Positions 1 to 9,679 are shown, numbered from the stretch's first letter. The stretch is 64,000 nucleotides of DNA from Sphingomonas paeninsulae (GCF_003660165.1 NZ_CP032829.1:1240001-1304000), one strand, 5' to 3'. Numbers and translations are program-made. The notes: generated by a model not told the origin, from the sequence alone.

Positions 1-42
1 TCCGTTCGTTAAGGACCTATCGCTATACAGGGAGAGACGAAA

Positions 43-306
43 ATGCGCGCAATCTTGGGAATTCTGCTGGTGATAGTGTTGGTGGCGATCGCCGCATTCG
101 CACTGGGCTTCATCAACATCGACAAGACCAAGGACGGCAAATTGCCCGCGATTCGCGCCGAAGGTGGTCAGATGCCGGGCTACGCAGTGACGACGGGCAA
201 GCTCGAGGTGGGCACAACCAACACCACTGTCGACGTACCGAACGTCGGCACGCACAAGGAAACCGTGCAGACACCGACCATCGGCGTAAAGAAAGCCGCC
301 GACTGA
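43..306 (+). CDS. Small single-pass membrane protein, unknown function
   Basis: An 87-residue protein that I do not recognise as a named family. Residues 1-25 form one hydrophobic segment rich in Leu, Val, Ile and Ala, which would be a membrane anchor or uncleaved signal. The rest is polar and rich in Thr, Val and Gly, with repeated 'TT.VDVP..GTHKETVQTP' style strands. The ATG is preceded by a good ribosome site (GGGAGAG, 7 nt upstream). The stop TGA shares its last base with the ATG of the next gene (TGATG), so the two small membrane proteins are probably translationally coupled. Role unknown. Confidence 0.75.
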   Translation: MRAILGILLVIVLVAIAAFALGFINIDKTKDGKLPAIRAEGGQMPGYAVTTGKLEVGTTNTTVDVPNVGTHKETVQTPTIGVKKAAD

Positions 307-503
307 TGGCGGCCGACCTGACGAAAAACGGGCGGGTTCGTCCACTTGCGGTGGTGGTGGCAATCTTTCTGCCACCACTGGGCGTGTTTCTCGACCGCGG
401 GATCGGAAGCTCGTTCTGGATCACCTGCCTGTTGACGCTGATCGCATTTGTGCCGGGTATGGTGTTCGCCTTATACCTGACGCTGATCTCCCCGGCGGGC
501 TGA
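306..503 (+). CDS. YqaE/Pmp3 (UPF0057) small hydrophobic membrane protein
   Basis: A 65-residue protein with two hydrophobic helices, roughly residues 14-30 and 36-60. It carries the Pmp3/YqaE signature: 'FLPPLGVFL' followed by 'GIGSSFWI' and 'LLTLIAFVPGM..ALYL'. Family members are tiny membrane proteolipids often linked to membrane potential and stress, but their exact role in bacteria is unclear. It overlaps the preceding small membrane gene by one base, suggesting a two-gene unit. tadA follows 19 bp downstream on the same strand. Confidence 0.88.
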   Translation: MAADLTKNGRVRPLAVVVAIFLPPLGVFLDRGIGSSFWITCLLTLIAFVPGMVFALYLTLISPAG

Positions 504-522
504 GCTTCTGCTAGAGCGGGGA

Positions 523-981
523 ATGGTCTTTCCACTTCCCGCCCCGATGAGGCTCGCGCTCGACGCGGCGATTGCGGCAGCAAAGGAGAGTGAAGTCCCG
601 GTCGGAGCCGTCATTACGCGTGGCGAACAGGTCATTGCCGTCGCCGCCAACGCCACACGCACGACCAACGATCCCACCGCCCATGCCGAAATTGTCGCCA
701 TTCGCGCAGCCTGCGCAAAGCTTGGCACCGATCGCCTTGTCGGCTGTACATTGTGGGTCACGCTGGAACCTTGCGCCATGTGCGCCGGCGCAATCACCCA
801 TGCGCGCATCGAACGCCTCTATTACGCCGCATCCGACCCGAAAGGAGGCGGCGTCGAACATGGCGCGCGCGTCTTTTCCCACTCGACCTGCCACCACAGA
901 CCCGAAGTCACTGCTGGTCTGGGTGAGCGCGAAGCGGCCGATCTGCTCCGCGATTTCTTTCTGGAAAGACGTGACCGATAG
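523..981 (+). CDS. tadA: tRNA(Arg) adenosine-34 deaminase TadA
   Basis: This zinc enzyme deaminates adenosine 34 to inosine in the wobble position of tRNA-Arg(ACG). The 152-residue length is normal for TadA. The cytidine/deoxycytidylate deaminase motifs are complete: H54-A-E56 (zinc ligand and proton-shuttle glutamate) and P83-C84-A-M-C87 (zinc ligands). The residues 'EVPVGAV' near 24-30 and 'HARI.R.YYAASDPKGGGVEHG' are TadA-like. ATG 523 is used; an internal ATG at 547 is possible but would shorten helix 1. A nucleobase deaminase of the guanine type is less likely given the overall match. Confidence 0.93.
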   Translation: MVFPLPAPMRLALDAAIAAAKESEVPVGAVITRGEQVIAVAANATRTTNDPTAHAEIVAIRAACAKLGTDRLVGCTLWVTLEPCAMCAGAITHARIERLYYAASDPKGGGVEHGARVFSHSTCHHRPEVTAGLGEREAADLLRDFFLERRDR

Positions 982-1043
982 ATGCCGACCACCGCAGTTC
1001 TTGTGAATTTCTGTAAAACCCGCCAGGACTGCGGCGACTGACA

Positions 1044-2372
1044 ATGTCCACAACCATCCCCCCAGCCCCCCTCACGCCATTCCCGTGGATCGACGTCGCC
1101 ATCATCATTGCGCTCGTGATGCTGAACGGTGTGTTCGCGATGTCCGAACTGGCGATCGTTTCCGCTCGTAAGCCCAGACTCGAGGCGATGGCGCGAAAGG
1201 GCAAAAGTGGTGCGCGCGTCGCACTGGAACTCAGCGCAAACCCCGGCAAATTATTATCGACAGTACAGATCGGCATCAGCCTGATCGGCGTCGTCGCCGG
1301 TGCCTATTCGGGCGCGGAACTGGGTGGCCCGATGGGCGACCGGTTACGCTGGCTTGGCCTGGATGCTCATACGGCATCGACTGCGGGCTTCATCGTCGTA
1401 ATCGGGCTGACGACGTTCGTTTCCCTGATAATCGGAGAGCTTGTTCCCAAACAATTTGCGCTCCGTAAGCCAGAACCGATTGCCGCGATCATGGCACGCC
1501 CGATGCTGTGGCTATCCCGCGCCACCGCTCCGATCGTGTGGGTACTGGACGGCACCAGTGGATTGATTTTCCGCCTGCTCGGCCTCAGTCGCGAATCGGA
1601 AAGTCACGTCACCGCCGAAGAACTCCACCTGATCTTTGCCGAAGCCTCGAAATCGGGCGTTATCGAAGAAAGCGAGCGCGCAATCATATCGGGCGTCGTT
1701 CGCCTCGCGGACCGGCCGGTCCGCGAAGTGATGACACCGCGGACTGAGATCAACTGGATCGACATCGACGCCGATCACGAAACCCTGCTTACCGTCCTTG
1801 CCACAATGCCGCACAGCCGGATGCCCGTCGCAATGGGTTCGGTCGATGAAATCGTCGGTGTCGTGCAGGCGCGCGATATCGTTGCTCGACTGGTCACGGG
1901 CGAACCCATCGACCTGCGCGCCCTGATGCGTATTCCGCCGATCGTGCCGGATCAGGTCGATGCAATGGATGCTCTGGAGGCCCTCCGTCACGCTGACGTG
2001 CCGATGGCGATGGTTCGTGATGAATACGGCCATCTGGAGGGCATAGTGACGCCTGCTGACCTTCTGGCGGCAATCGCAGGGGCATTTGCATCCGATCAGG
2101 ACGATGAAACCGATCCGCCGATCTTCGAACGCGAGGACGGTAGCCTGCTGGTATCGGGCTGGGTCGCTGCGGATACTCTTGCCGAACGGATCGGACTGAA
2201 GCTGCCCGACGATCGGGATTATGCGACGGTGGCGGGTCTTGCCCTTGCCGAGATGAAACGGCTGCCCAGCGTCGGCGACCATTTCGCCAGCGGCGGCTTT
2301 CGATTTGAAATCGTCGACATGGACGGACGCAAGATCGACAAACTGCTGATCGCCGAGATCGAAGAAGCCTAA
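1044..2372 (+). CDS. Hemolysin-family CNNM/CBS-domain membrane protein (CorC/HlyC type)
   Basis: A 442-residue protein of the family variously called hemolysin, CorC/HlyC or CNNM transport mediator, linked to divalent-cation (Mg or Co) efflux or homeostasis. An N-terminal DUF21 domain (about residues 1-190) has several hydrophobic helices, including 'MLNGVFAMSELAIVSARKPRLE', a family hallmark. Two CBS motifs follow; 'VREVMTPRTEINWID' opens the first and 'VRDEYGHLEGIVTPADLL' ends the second. A C-terminal CorC_HlyC domain covers about 350-440 ('DGSLLVSGWVAADTLAERIG', 'GGFRFEIVDMDGRKIDKLLI'). The 'hemolysin' name does not imply toxin activity. The next gene, the exporter, is convergent. Confidence 0.9.
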   Translation: MSTTIPPAPLTPFPWIDVAIIIALVMLNGVFAMSELAIVSARKPRLEAMARKGKSGARVALELSANPGKLLSTVQIGISLIGVVAGAYSGAELGGPMGDRLRWLGLDAHTASTAGFIVVIGLTTFVSLIIGELVPKQFALRKPEPIAAIMARPMLWLSRATAPIVWVLDGTSGLIFRLLGLSRESESHVTAEELHLIFAEASKSGVIEESERAIISGVVRLADRPVREVMTPRTEINWIDIDADHETLLTVLATMPHSRMPVAMGSVDEIVGVVQARDIVARLVTGEPIDLRALMRIPPIVPDQVDAMDALEALRHADVPMAMVRDEYGHLEGIVTPADLLAAIAGAFASDQDDETDPPIFEREDGSLLVSGWVAADTLAERIGLKLPDDRDYATVAGLALAEMKRLPSVGDHFASGGFRFEIVDMDGRKIDKLLIAEIEEA

Positions 2373-2471
2373 GAATACGGCCCGTCACCCCGGAGAGAGC
2401 CGGAGTCTATACGGGCATCCGAAAGAAATACATCCGCCCTGCCCCCCATCCTTCGGGCCAGTGCCGCAAAA

Positions 2472-4289
2472 CTACTCCGCTGCCGCCATCGCTTCGAGGT
2501 CGTGTTCGGCCGCCTGACGCATCCACATTTCGGCATACAGGCCATTTTTTGCCAACAGCGTCGCGTGCGTGCCGCGCTCGCAAACCCGGCCCGCTTCAAG
2601 CACCACGATCTCGTCGGCATCCACGATCGTCGAAAGACGGTGGGCGATGACGATGGTCGAACGACGCGCGGCTATCGCCTTCAGCGTTGTCTGAATCTCT
2701 GCTTCGGTCCGGCTGTCCAACGCGCTCGTCGCCTCGTCCAGTATCAGGATCGGCGGGTTCTTCAGCAGCGTGCGCGCAATCGCAACGCGTTGCTTTTCTC
2801 CGCCCGACAGCTTCAGACCGCGCTCACCGACCTTGGCACTATATTGGTCAGGCAAGGACGCGATGAAGCCGTGGATCGCCGCACCGCGCGCAGCATCCTC
2901 GACCTGATCCTGCGTCGAGCCCTCACGGCCATAGGCAATATTATACCCGATGGTATCGTTGAACAGAACGGTATCCTGCGGCACGATTCCTATGGCGGCG
3001 CGCAGACTGGCCTGACTGACCTTGGCAATGTCCTGACCATCGATCGTAATCCGGCCGCCGGTCGTATCGTAAAAGCGGAACAACAGCCGCGCCAGCGTGG
3101 ATTTACCGGCGCCCGATGGTCCAACCACCGCCAGCGTTCCCCCGGCGGGTATCTCGAAATCGACGCCGTGCAGGATCTGGCGATCCTTGTCATAGGCAAA
3201 TGAGACATTTTCGAATCGCACCACGCCCTCACCGACGATCAGCGGCAAAGCGTTCGGCACATCGACGATTTCGGCAGGCGTATCGATCAACCCGAACATC
3301 GCCTCCATGTCGATCAACCCCTGACGAATGGTGCGATAGACCATGCCCAGCAGATCGAGCGGGCGAAACAGTTGCGACAACCAGGTGTTGACCAGCACGA
3401 CATCACCCGTCGTAAACCGCCCCTTCGACCAGCCCCAGACGACAAAGCCCATCGCTCCTGCCATCATCAGGTTGGTGATTAGCGATTGCCCGACGTTCAG
3501 CCATGCCAGCGAGTTCTCCGACTTCACCGCTGCGTCGGCATAGGCTTTCGCAGCGCCAGCATAACGCGCGGTCTCACGGTCCTCGGCGTTGAAATATTTG
3601 ACCGTTTCGTAATTCAAAAGCGAATCGACGGCCTTGGCAGCAGCCCCGGTGTCCATCGTATTCATGTCTTCGCGAAGTTTCGCCCGCCAGTCGGTCACCG
3701 CACGCGTAAACCAGATATAGGCGACGACCATCAGCAACGTCGCGGCAACCAGAATGAAGCCGAATTTCACCCAGAAAAAGATCGAGACGACGATCAGTTC
3801 GATCACCGTCGGCGCGATGTTGAACAGCAGGAAATACAGCATCGTATCGATGCTCTTGGTTCCGCGTTCGATAATCTTTGCGACCGCTCCGGTCCGGCGG
3901 TCGAGGTGAAAGCGCAACGACAGCGCATGAAGTCGGCGGAACACATTGCTCGCAAGATGCCGGGTCGCATCCTGTCCGACGCGCTCAAAGATCGTGTTGC
4001 GAAGATTGTCGAACAGCACGCCGGCAAAGCGCGCGCCAGCATAAGCTACGACCAGCGCAATCGCGATTTGCGCGCTGGCCTCCATGCCCGGCACCATCCG
4101 GTCGATTGCCCATTTATAGAGCCAGCCCATCGAAAGCGTGATGCCCTTGGCAACCAGCACGAGCACCAGCGCAATGACGACACGCATACGAAGCGCTCGA
4201 TCATCGGCGGGCCAGAGGTAGGGCAGGAACCGCCGCAGCGACGAAAACCCGGCGACGGGACTATTTCCAGTTTCAACGACGGGTGGCAT
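2472..4289 (-). CDS. Atm1-type ABC exporter (fused permease and ATPase)
   Basis: A half-size ABC exporter of 605 residues that would work as a homodimer in the inner membrane. The N-terminal transmembrane domain (about 35-330) contains the Atm1/ABCB7-type stretch 'VDSLLNYETVKYFNAEDRE'. The nucleotide-binding domain has Walker A at 390-397 (GPSGAGKS), signature LSGGEKQR near 500 and Walker B 'ILILDEATSALDS'. Family members export glutathione-linked sulfur or metal conjugates; the structurally studied NaAtm1 comes from Novosphingobium, a related sphingomonad. It is followed convergently by the CBS protein, and a spacer of 40 bp separates it from the small secreted protein upstream. The substrate is inferred from the family only. 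Confidence 0.92.
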   Translation of the reverse strand: MPPVVETGNSPVAGFSSLRRFLPYLWPADDRALRMRVVIALVLVLVAKGITLSMGWLYKWAIDRMVPGMEASAQIAIALVVAYAGARFAGVLFDNLRNTIFERVGQDATRHLASNVFRRLHALSLRFHLDRRTGAVAKIIERGTKSIDTMLYFLLFNIAPTVIELIVVSIFFWVKFGFILVAATLLMVVAYIWFTRAVTDWRAKLREDMNTMDTGAAAKAVDSLLNYETVKYFNAEDRETARYAGAAKAYADAAVKSENSLAWLNVGQSLITNLMMAGAMGFVVWGWSKGRFTTGDVVLVNTWLSQLFRPLDLLGMVYRTIRQGLIDMEAMFGLIDTPAEIVDVPNALPLIVGEGVVRFENVSFAYDKDRQILHGVDFEIPAGGTLAVVGPSGAGKSTLARLLFRFYDTTGGRITIDGQDIAKVSQASLRAAIGIVPQDTVLFNDTIGYNIAYGREGSTQDQVEDAARGAAIHGFIASLPDQYSAKVGERGLKLSGGEKQRVAIARTLLKNPPILILDEATSALDSRTEAEIQTTLKAIAARRSTIVIAHRLSTIVDADEIVVLEAGRVCERGTHATLLAKNGLYAEMWMRQAAEHDLEAMAAAE

Positions 4290-4329
4290 GGCGTCGCATA
4301 TGGTGCGCTTTGCCTCGTTTTGCTACCGA

Positions 4330-4599
4330 TTAGGGCAGGTCGAACACAATCAGTGTGCAGCGCACCGGATTGGCGGCGTCGCAAAGTCGAATGGTGCGCT
4401 TGGGCCCGATCGCCATATCTGCCCGCATTGCCAGTTCAAGTCGTGGCGCGTTCGGGCCGATTCGGAGAATAGCAGGCCGCAGGATCGTGGCGCGCGCAAC
4501 GGCCTGGGCTGACACGGGCCGGTCGGTTTGAGCCTGCGCGGTGGCGATGCCAGATGCGACGGCAACAAACGCTGCAATGGTAAATACTTTGCCAACCAT
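4330..4599 (-). CDS. Small secreted protein, unknown function
   Basis: An 89-residue protein beginning MVGKVFTIAAFVAVASGIATAQA, a typical signal peptide with cleavage after about residue 23. The mature part is about 65 residues and has two cysteines ('LCDAANPVRCTLIVF') that could form one disulfide. I do not recognise a family. An upstream in-frame ATG at 4635 would add a non-signal-like leader, so 4599 is preferred. It is transcribed away from the peroxiredoxin gene; the 183 bp between them must hold divergent promoters. Confidence 0.6.
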   Translation of the reverse strand: MVGKVFTIAAFVAVASGIATAQAQTDRPVSAQAVARATILRPAILRIGPNAPRLELAMRADMAIGPKRTIRLCDAANPVRCTLIVFDLP

Positions 4600-4782
4600 A
4601 AACTGGCACTCTGCGAATTTCGCGGCGCTCGCCATCGGTCATTGCGTCGCGGACGTCCCGAATATGGATCGTCCTCGTTCGGCACGAACCAAAAGCGAAC
4701 CCAAACTGGCCGCGTTAATGTTGGAAGACGTCCATATTGCGTCTAAGTTCGCCCCAATTCCGCCCGCCAAAGGATTTTTTCG

Positions 4783-5304
4783 ATGCGCGTTTTGCTTTCC
4801 GCCCTCGCACTCGCTGCCCTCCCCATGCCCGCCCTCGCCGCATTACCGGTCGGAGCGGCAGCACCCGACTTCACCACGATGGGCGCAAAGGGAGGCAAGA
4901 CTTTCCAGTTCAGCCTGGCAGATGCTCTGAAAAAAGGTCCGGTTGTCCTCTATTTCTTCCCTGCGGCATTCACATCAGGCTGCACCGTCGAAGCCCATGA
5001 ATTTGCCGAAGCCAGCGATGATTTCGCAAAAGCCGGCGCAACACTGATTGGCGTTGCTGCCGACCCAATCGACAAGCTCGCCAAGTTTTCGGTCGAGGAA
5101 TGCCGCAACAAATTCGCCGTCGCCGTCGCCAGTCCGGCAATGATTTCAGGCTATGACGTGAAACTGCCCCTGCTCGGCCGTTCGAACCGGACATCGTTCG
5201 TGATCGCACGCACCGGCCGAATTGCTTTCGCCTATAGCGCGATGAGCCCAGAGGGGCATGTGTCGGGCACGTTAGCAGCGGTCAGGGCTTTGAAAGCGCG
5301 CTGA
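4783..5304 (+). CDS. Periplasmic peroxiredoxin (AhpC/TSA, BCP-like)
   Basis: A thiol peroxidase of 173 residues that reduces hydroperoxides. The first ~20 residues are a signal peptide (cleavage near 'PALA|ALP'), so the enzyme is expected outside the cytoplasm. The peroxidatic cysteine is C67 in 'PAAFTSGCTVE', preceded by the usual 'VVLYFFP' strand. A second cysteine, C107 in 'EECRNKF', could act as resolving residue. The fold motifs match BCP/PrxQ-like members. An exported form is less common than a cytosolic one and probably protects envelope components. Preceded by a 183 bp divergent intergenic region. Confidence 0.88.
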   Translation: MRVLLSALALAALPMPALAALPVGAAAPDFTTMGAKGGKTFQFSLADALKKGPVVLYFFPAAFTSGCTVEAHEFAEASDDFAKAGATLIGVAADPIDKLAKFSVEECRNKFAVAVASPAMISGYDVKLPLLGRSNRTSFVIARTGRIAFAYSAMSPEGHVSGTLAAVRALKAR

Positions 5305-5374
5305 AATTAACGACCTCGCAACTTCCCCGCCCTAGCCTCCCCATGCATGCGTTGTGCAGGGGACTGAGACGAAC

Positions 5375-5692
5375 ATGGGGCGGGAGGCGTTAAATCAACG
5401 CGACAATCGTCGCGCAATGCGGCTGGACGTGCGTCTGGCGGCGGGGTTGCGAGAGCCGGGTTCGTCACAGCGGTTCGATGTCGATGTCATCGACTTGTCG
5501 GTCGTGGGATTTCGGTGCGAAACCAGCTTCACGCTCGTAACCGGTAGCGCGGTATTCGTGACAATACCGGGGCTTGGTCCCCTGGAATGCACGGTCGCGT
5601 GGCGACGGGGCTATATCTATGGCTGCGAATTCGATCGCCCGCTTCACAATGCGGTGTTCGACCATATCGCGGCGCAGCACCGAAAACTTTGA
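5375..5692 (+). CDS. PilZ-domain protein (putative cyclic-di-GMP binding)
   Basis: A 105-residue single-domain protein. It shows an Arg-rich opening ('DNRRAMRLDVRL'), the central 'DLSVVGFRCET' corresponding to the D/NxSxxG motif, and the closing strand 'GYIYGCEFDRPL', all typical of PilZ domains. Such proteins often bind cyclic di-GMP and regulate motility, polysaccharide or cell-cycle outputs. The RxxxR half of the binding motif is present as RRAMR. ATG 5375 (AGGGG 13 nt upstream) is preferred to a GTG at 5354, which would add seven residues. The target is unknown. Confidence 0.82.
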   Translation: MGREALNQRDNRRAMRLDVRLAAGLREPGSSQRFDVDVIDLSVVGFRCETSFTLVTGSAVFVTIPGLGPLECTVAWRRGYIYGCEFDRPLHNAVFDHIAAQHRKL

Positions 5693-5735
5693 GCACGTTG
5701 ACGATCCATTAGCCTAACGCTGCTACAGGATAGTA

Positions 5736-5942
5736 ATGTGGCCGTTCACCTCTCGACGCATCATGGGCAATCGCTGGTGGGCGATCGCGTTCGTGATCTT
5801 CGTTTGTTATCAGGCCATCGACTTTATCGGCGCGGCTCCAGCAGCAGATAACACCGACAACGCAACAATAACCGATATCTCGGGAGCACCGGTCGATAAC
5901 GATCAGTTGCACAACGCGGAAGAAGCTCTCAAATCGCTGTAG
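5736..5942 (+). CDS. Small membrane-anchored protein, unknown function
   Basis: A 68-residue protein with one hydrophobic segment (about residues 14-33, 'WWAIAFVIFVCYQAIDFIGAA') and a short acidic tail. No family recognised. A second ATG at 5763 just before the hydrophobic segment is an alternative start. Its TAG stop is directly followed by the ATG of the half MFS transporter with no spacer, so the two are probably translated together. That adjacency hints at a functional link, but nothing in the sequence states what it is. Confidence 0.6.
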   Translation: MWPFTSRRIMGNRWWAIAFVIFVCYQAIDFIGAAPAADNTDNATITDISGAPVDNDQLHNAEEALKSL

Positions 5943-6560
5943 ATGAGACGCGCGCTTGCTCGGGGATTGATCCCTGTCTTCATTGTCCAGTTTTTTGCCT
6001 GGACCGGCATGTTCGCGCTATGGATCTACACGACGCCCGTCGTGATCGAGCGCCTCTCCCCCGGTGCGACCAGTGATAGTCCCGAATATCTGAATGGATT
6101 GACATGGGTGGGCATATGCTTCGCCTGCTATGCCCTGCTCTCCGCTGTTCTGAACTTCGCGCAACCGTGGGTCTTCGCCAAAATCGGACGGATGCAGGCT
6201 TATGCGGCCGCGCTTCTGCTGGGCGCATCGGGCATCGGCCTCGTGCCCTTTGCCGAAGGACCATCCGCTCTGCTCGGCTGCTTCGCCCTGATCGGCATTG
6301 CGTGGAGCCTGATCTCCACAATCCCCTATGCCGTCGGGTCCGAACTCGCGCGCGAGGATGAGATCGCGAAGGTGATGAACATCATAGCCTTCTCCGTCGT
6401 CATTCCTCAGGTCATCGCGGTCCTGCTGTTCGGACTTGTCACCCGCTCGTTATTCTCAGGCCATGTCGCCGCGACGATGGAACTCGGCGCGGCGTCGATG
6501 GCTGTTGCGGCGGTGGCCGTACTTGCGTTGCGGGTCGGGGTTAAGCCGCCAGCTTCCTGA
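5943..6560 (+). CDS. Half-length MFS transporter resembling the C-terminal six helices
   Basis: A 205-residue hydrophobic protein with about six transmembrane segments. Its first segment, '[25 protein letters not shown]', resembles helix 7 of MFS sugar transporters of the sucrose/SLC45-like type, where 'VQFF.W..LF..WIY' opens the C-terminal half. Later text ('[39 protein letters not shown]') matches helices 10-11 of that family. The N-terminal six helices are missing: the upstream gene is an unrelated 68-residue protein. It may be a truncated remnant or a half transporter that dimerises. Its last 20 bp overlap convergently with acnA. Confidence 0.7.
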   Translation: MRRALARGLIPVFIVQFFAWTGMFALWIYTTPVVIERLSPGATSDSPEYLNGLTWVGICFACYALLSAVLNFAQPWVFAKIGRMQAYAAALLLGASGIGLVPFAEGPSALLGCFALIGIAWSLISTIPYAVGSELAREDEIAKVMNIIAFSVVIPQVIAVLLFGLVTRSLFSGHVAATMELGAASMAVAAVAVLALRVGVKPPAS

Positions 6561-9213
6561 GCACATATTGTAGGATGCCGCCGTTGAGGAAATATTCCAG
6601 CTCGTTGACGGTATCGATCCGGCAGCGCGTCTGGAACTCCTCGACCGTGCCATTTGCGCGGGTCAGCGTGACCGTCACGTCCTGACGCGGGCGCAGTTCG
6701 GCGACCTTCATGATCGTGAAGCTCTCCGTACCGTCCAGCTTCAGGGTCTTGCGATCGACGCCATCGGCGAACTGCAACGGCAGCACGCCCATGCCAACCA
6801 GATTCGAACGGTGAATACGCTCGAAGCTTTCGGTAATGACCGCACGCACGCCCAGCAGGTTGGTGCCCTTCGCTGCCCAGTCGCGTGACGAACCCGTGCC
6901 ATATTCCTTGCCCGCGATGACGATCAGCGGCGTACCGTCTGCCTTGTGGCGCATCGCTGCGTCATAGATCGGCATAACCTCGCCTTTATAGCTCGTCATG
7001 CCGCCTTCGATGCCGGGGATCATTTCGTTCTTGATGCGGATGTTGGCGAATGTACCGCGCATCATCACTTCATGATGACCACGGCGCGCGCCATAGCTGT
7101 TGAAGTCGGCCCGCGCGACCTGATGTTCCTGCAACCACGAACCGGCGGGCGAATCCGCCTTGATCGAACCGGCTGGTGAGATGTGATCGGTCGTAATCGA
7201 ATCGGAAAAGATCGCCAGGGGACGCGCTTCGATGATGTCAGCCACCGGAGCGGGCGTCATCGACATGCCCTCGAAATACGGCGGGTTGGCAACATAGGTG
7301 CTGCCTGCACGCCATGTGTAGGTGTCCGACCCTTCGATCTCGATCGCCTGCCATTTGCTATCGCCTGAGAACACCTGCGAATACCGGTTCATGAACATGC
7401 CACGGTCGATATTGGCGGCCATCACTTCATGCACTTCGGCATTCGAAGGCCATACGTCCTTCAGATAAACGTCGGTGCCGTCGGTCGCCTGCCCCAGTGG
7501 TGTGTTCGTGAAATCCTCGGTCACCGTCCCCTTCAATGCATAAGCAACGACGAGCGGTGGCGATGCGAGGAAGTTCGCGCGCACGTCCGGCGACACGCGG
7601 CCTTCGAAGTTGCGATTGCCCGACAGGACCGACGCAGCAACGATATCGTTATTGTTGATCGCATCCGAAATCGGCTGAGCCAGCGGCCCCGAGTTACCGA
7701 TGCAGGTCGTGCAGCCATAGCCGACGAGGTTGAACCCAACCGCGTCGAGATCGGCCTGAAGACCCGACTTCACCAGATAATCGGTCACAACCTGCGAGCC
7801 GGGAGCCAGCGATGTCTTGACCCAGGGCTTCGGCTTCAGACCAAGAGCATGGGCCTTGCGCGCGACCAGACCGGCAGCAACCAGCACGCTCGGGTTCGAC
7901 GTATTTGTGCAGCTCGTGATCGCAGCGATAACGACGTCGCCATCACCGATATCATGGTCGCGGCCTTCGACGGCGGCGCGCTTGAAGCCAACGTGCTTGT
8001 AAACCGACTCCAACTCACTGTTGAAAATGTCATCGACCTCGGTCAGCGCAACCTTGTCCTGCGGGCGCTTCGGGCCTGCAAGCGAAGGCACAACACTCGT
8101 CATGTCGAGTTCGAGCGTGTCGGTGAACACCGGATCGGGCGCATTCGAATAACGCCACAACCCTTGCGCCTTGGCATATGCCTCAACCAGAGCAATCGCG
8201 CTTTCACTGCGGCCAGTCAGTTGCAGATACGTAAGTGTCGCATCATCGACACCGAAGAACCCGCACGTTGCGCCGTATTCAGGTGCCATGTTAGCAATCG
8301 TCGCACGGTCGGCAAGCGACAATGCGTCCAGACCGGGACCAAAGAACTCGACGAACCGTCCGACAACACCCTTGGCACGAAGCATCTGGGTAACCGTCAG
8401 CACCAGATCGGTGGCGGTAATACCTTCAGCCAATGTCCCGATCAGCTTGAACCCGACAACTTCGGGAATCAGCATCGAAACCGGTTGCCCAAGCATCGCG
8501 GCCTCAGCCTCGATCCCGCCGACACCCCAGCCGAGCACGCCCAGACCGTTGACCATCGTCGTGTGGCTGTCGGTGCCAACGCATGTGTCGGGATAGGCGA
8601 CCAGATCGCCATTGCTGTCCTTCGAAGTCCAGACCGCCTGTGCGATATGCTCCAGATTGACCTGATGGCAGATGCCCGTTCCCGGTGGCACGACCTTGAA
8701 ATTGTCGAGCGCCTTCGATCCCCATTTCAGGAATTCATAACGCTCGCCATTGCGGGCGTATTCCAGCTCGACGTTATTATGCGCGGCCTGTGGCGTACCG
8801 AATTCATCGACCATGACCGAGTGATCGATGACCAGATGGACCGGAACCAGCGGGTTGATCTTTTGTGCATCGCCACCGAGCGCGTTCATCGCATCGCGCA
8901 TCGCCGCCAGATCGACGACGCAGGGAACGCCGGTGAAATCCTGCATCAGCACGCGCGCGGGGCGATACTGGATTTCGCGAGTCGATTTCGGATCGTTCTG
9001 CCAATCGATCAGCGCCTGAATGTCGGCTATCGTCACCGTTACGCCGTCTTCGAAGCGGAGCAGGTTTTCGAGCAACACCTTCATCGAAAAAGGCAAGCGT
9101 GAGACGTCGCCCAGTTTCGCAGCGGCTTTCTCAAGCGAGTAATAAGCAACCGACTGTCCGCCCGCCTCCAGGGTCGTGCGAGTGGCGAGTGTATCTTGGC
9201 CGATTGCCGTCAT
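6541..9213 (-). CDS. acnA: Aconitate hydratase AcnA
   Basis: An 890-residue aconitase of the AcnA/IRP1 class, which converts citrate to isocitrate in the TCA cycle using a [4Fe-4S] cluster. Cluster ligands are visible as '[12 protein letters not shown]' and '[13 protein letters not shown]'. The C-terminal swivel domain shows '[16 protein letters not shown]' and '[25 protein letters not shown]', the family signatures. The start at 9213 (MTAIGQD, AGGGA upstream) gives the usual N-terminus; an upstream in-frame codon at 9255 adds an unlikely Arg-rich leader. Single gene, convergent with the half transporter. Confidence 0.96.
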   Translation of the reverse strand: MTAIGQDTLATRTTLEAGGQSVAYYSLEKAAAKLGDVSRLPFSMKVLLENLLRFEDGVTVTIADIQALIDWQNDPKSTREIQYRPARVLMQDFTGVPCVVDLAAMRDAMNALGGDAQKINPLVPVHLVIDHSVMVDEFGTPQAAHNNVELEYARNGERYEFLKWGSKALDNFKVVPPGTGICHQVNLEHIAQAVWTSKDSNGDLVAYPDTCVGTDSHTTMVNGLGVLGWGVGGIEAEAAMLGQPVSMLIPEVVGFKLIGTLAEGITATDLVLTVTQMLRAKGVVGRFVEFFGPGLDALSLADRATIANMAPEYGATCGFFGVDDATLTYLQLTGRSESAIALVEAYAKAQGLWRYSNAPDPVFTDTLELDMTSVVPSLAGPKRPQDKVALTEVDDIFNSELESVYKHVGFKRAAVEGRDHDIGDGDVVIAAITSCTNTSNPSVLVAAGLVARKAHALGLKPKPWVKTSLAPGSQVVTDYLVKSGLQADLDAVGFNLVGYGCTTCIGNSGPLAQPISDAINNNDIVAASVLSGNRNFEGRVSPDVRANFLASPPLVVAYALKGTVTEDFTNTPLGQATDGTDVYLKDVWPSNAEVHEVMAANIDRGMFMNRYSQVFSGDSKWQAIEIEGSDTYTWRAGSTYVANPPYFEGMSMTPAPVADIIEARPLAIFSDSITTDHISPAGSIKADSPAGSWLQEHQVARADFNSYGARRGHHEVMMRGTFANIRIKNEMIPGIEGGMTSYKGEVMPIYDAAMRHKADGTPLIVIAGKEYGTGSSRDWAAKGTNLLGVRAVITESFERIHRSNLVGMGVLPLQFADGVDRKTLKLDGTESFTIMKVAELRPRQDVTVTLTRANGTVEEFQTRCRIDTVNELEYFLNGGILQYVLRKLAA

Positions 9214-9270
9214 GGATTTTTCCCTGATCCGATGGAGTCGGGGTCGCCTTAGCAAGCAGAGTCACTAACG

Positions 9271-9300
9271 AAAAGGGAGCCACGTCACCGCAGCTCCCCT
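9271..9300 (-). terminator. Intrinsic terminator of the small leftward gene
   Basis: On the minus strand a stem GGGAGC/GCTCCC with a 12-nt loop is directly followed by TTTT. It lies 23 bp past the stop of the leftward gene at 9323-9679 and ahead of the acnA leader, so it should insulate acnA from read-through. Confidence 0.6.
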
Positions 9301-9322
9301 TGAATTGCATTATTTGCGATTA

Positions 9323-9679
9323 TCAGGTGCGTTGACCCATGCCACCTGACCCTGCCGATGCGCCGCTCTGCGAATTGGGTCCGTCACCCATTGTCGAACT
9401 GAACCCGGAGTTTTTGGGAGCTGTTGGATCGCCCTTTTCCGGGGCTGTCGGATCGGCGTCGATCAGGTCATCCGACGCGCTGCCAGTTGCACCTGCTGTC
9501 GACCATGCCGTGCCACCGCCATTTTGCGTCTCGCCGGTGACCTTGGCATCTTCGACCCTCTGATCGAGTCCACCTTTATTACCGTATCCGCCCTGCTGCG
9601 CTTGCGTCAGTTTCTCGGTACGGTCGGCACCGTCCCGCATGTCATCGATGGCGCTCGGCTGATTGATATTCTTGCTCAT
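9323..9679 (-). CDS. Low-complexity Gly/Ser/Asp-rich hypothetical protein
   Basis: A 118-residue, hydrophilic, probably disordered protein rich in Gly, Ser, Asp, Asn and Thr, with a short internal repeat (DPTAPEKG / DPTAPKNS). No signal peptide, membrane segment or cysteine. The ATG at 9679 has a strong ribosome site (GGAGAG, 6 nt). A longer frame from 9745 exists but has no such site. I do not recognise a family; sphingomonads have similar small stress-associated disordered proteins, which is only a loose analogy. It ends before a good intrinsic terminator. Confidence 0.6.
   Translation of the reverse strand: MSKNINQPSAIDDMRDGADRTEKLTQAQQGGYGNKGGLDQRVEDAKVTGETQNGGGTAWSTAGATGSASDDLIDADPTAPEKGDPTAPKNSGFSSTMGDGPNSQSGASAGSGGMGQRT

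Noticed and set aside
1044-2372. Haemolysin toxin
   Set aside because: The family name is historical; the DUF21/CBS/CorC layout points to ion homeostasis.
3486-4472. Long plus-strand frame opposite the Atm1 exporter
   Set aside because: Antisense shadow; Arg/His-rich, no start context, and the exporter has all ABC motifs.
7429-9102. Long plus-strand frame (557 codons) opposite acnA
   Set aside because: It is the antisense shadow of acnA, with low-complexity Arg/His/Gln text and no domain; acnA is an unmistakable gene.
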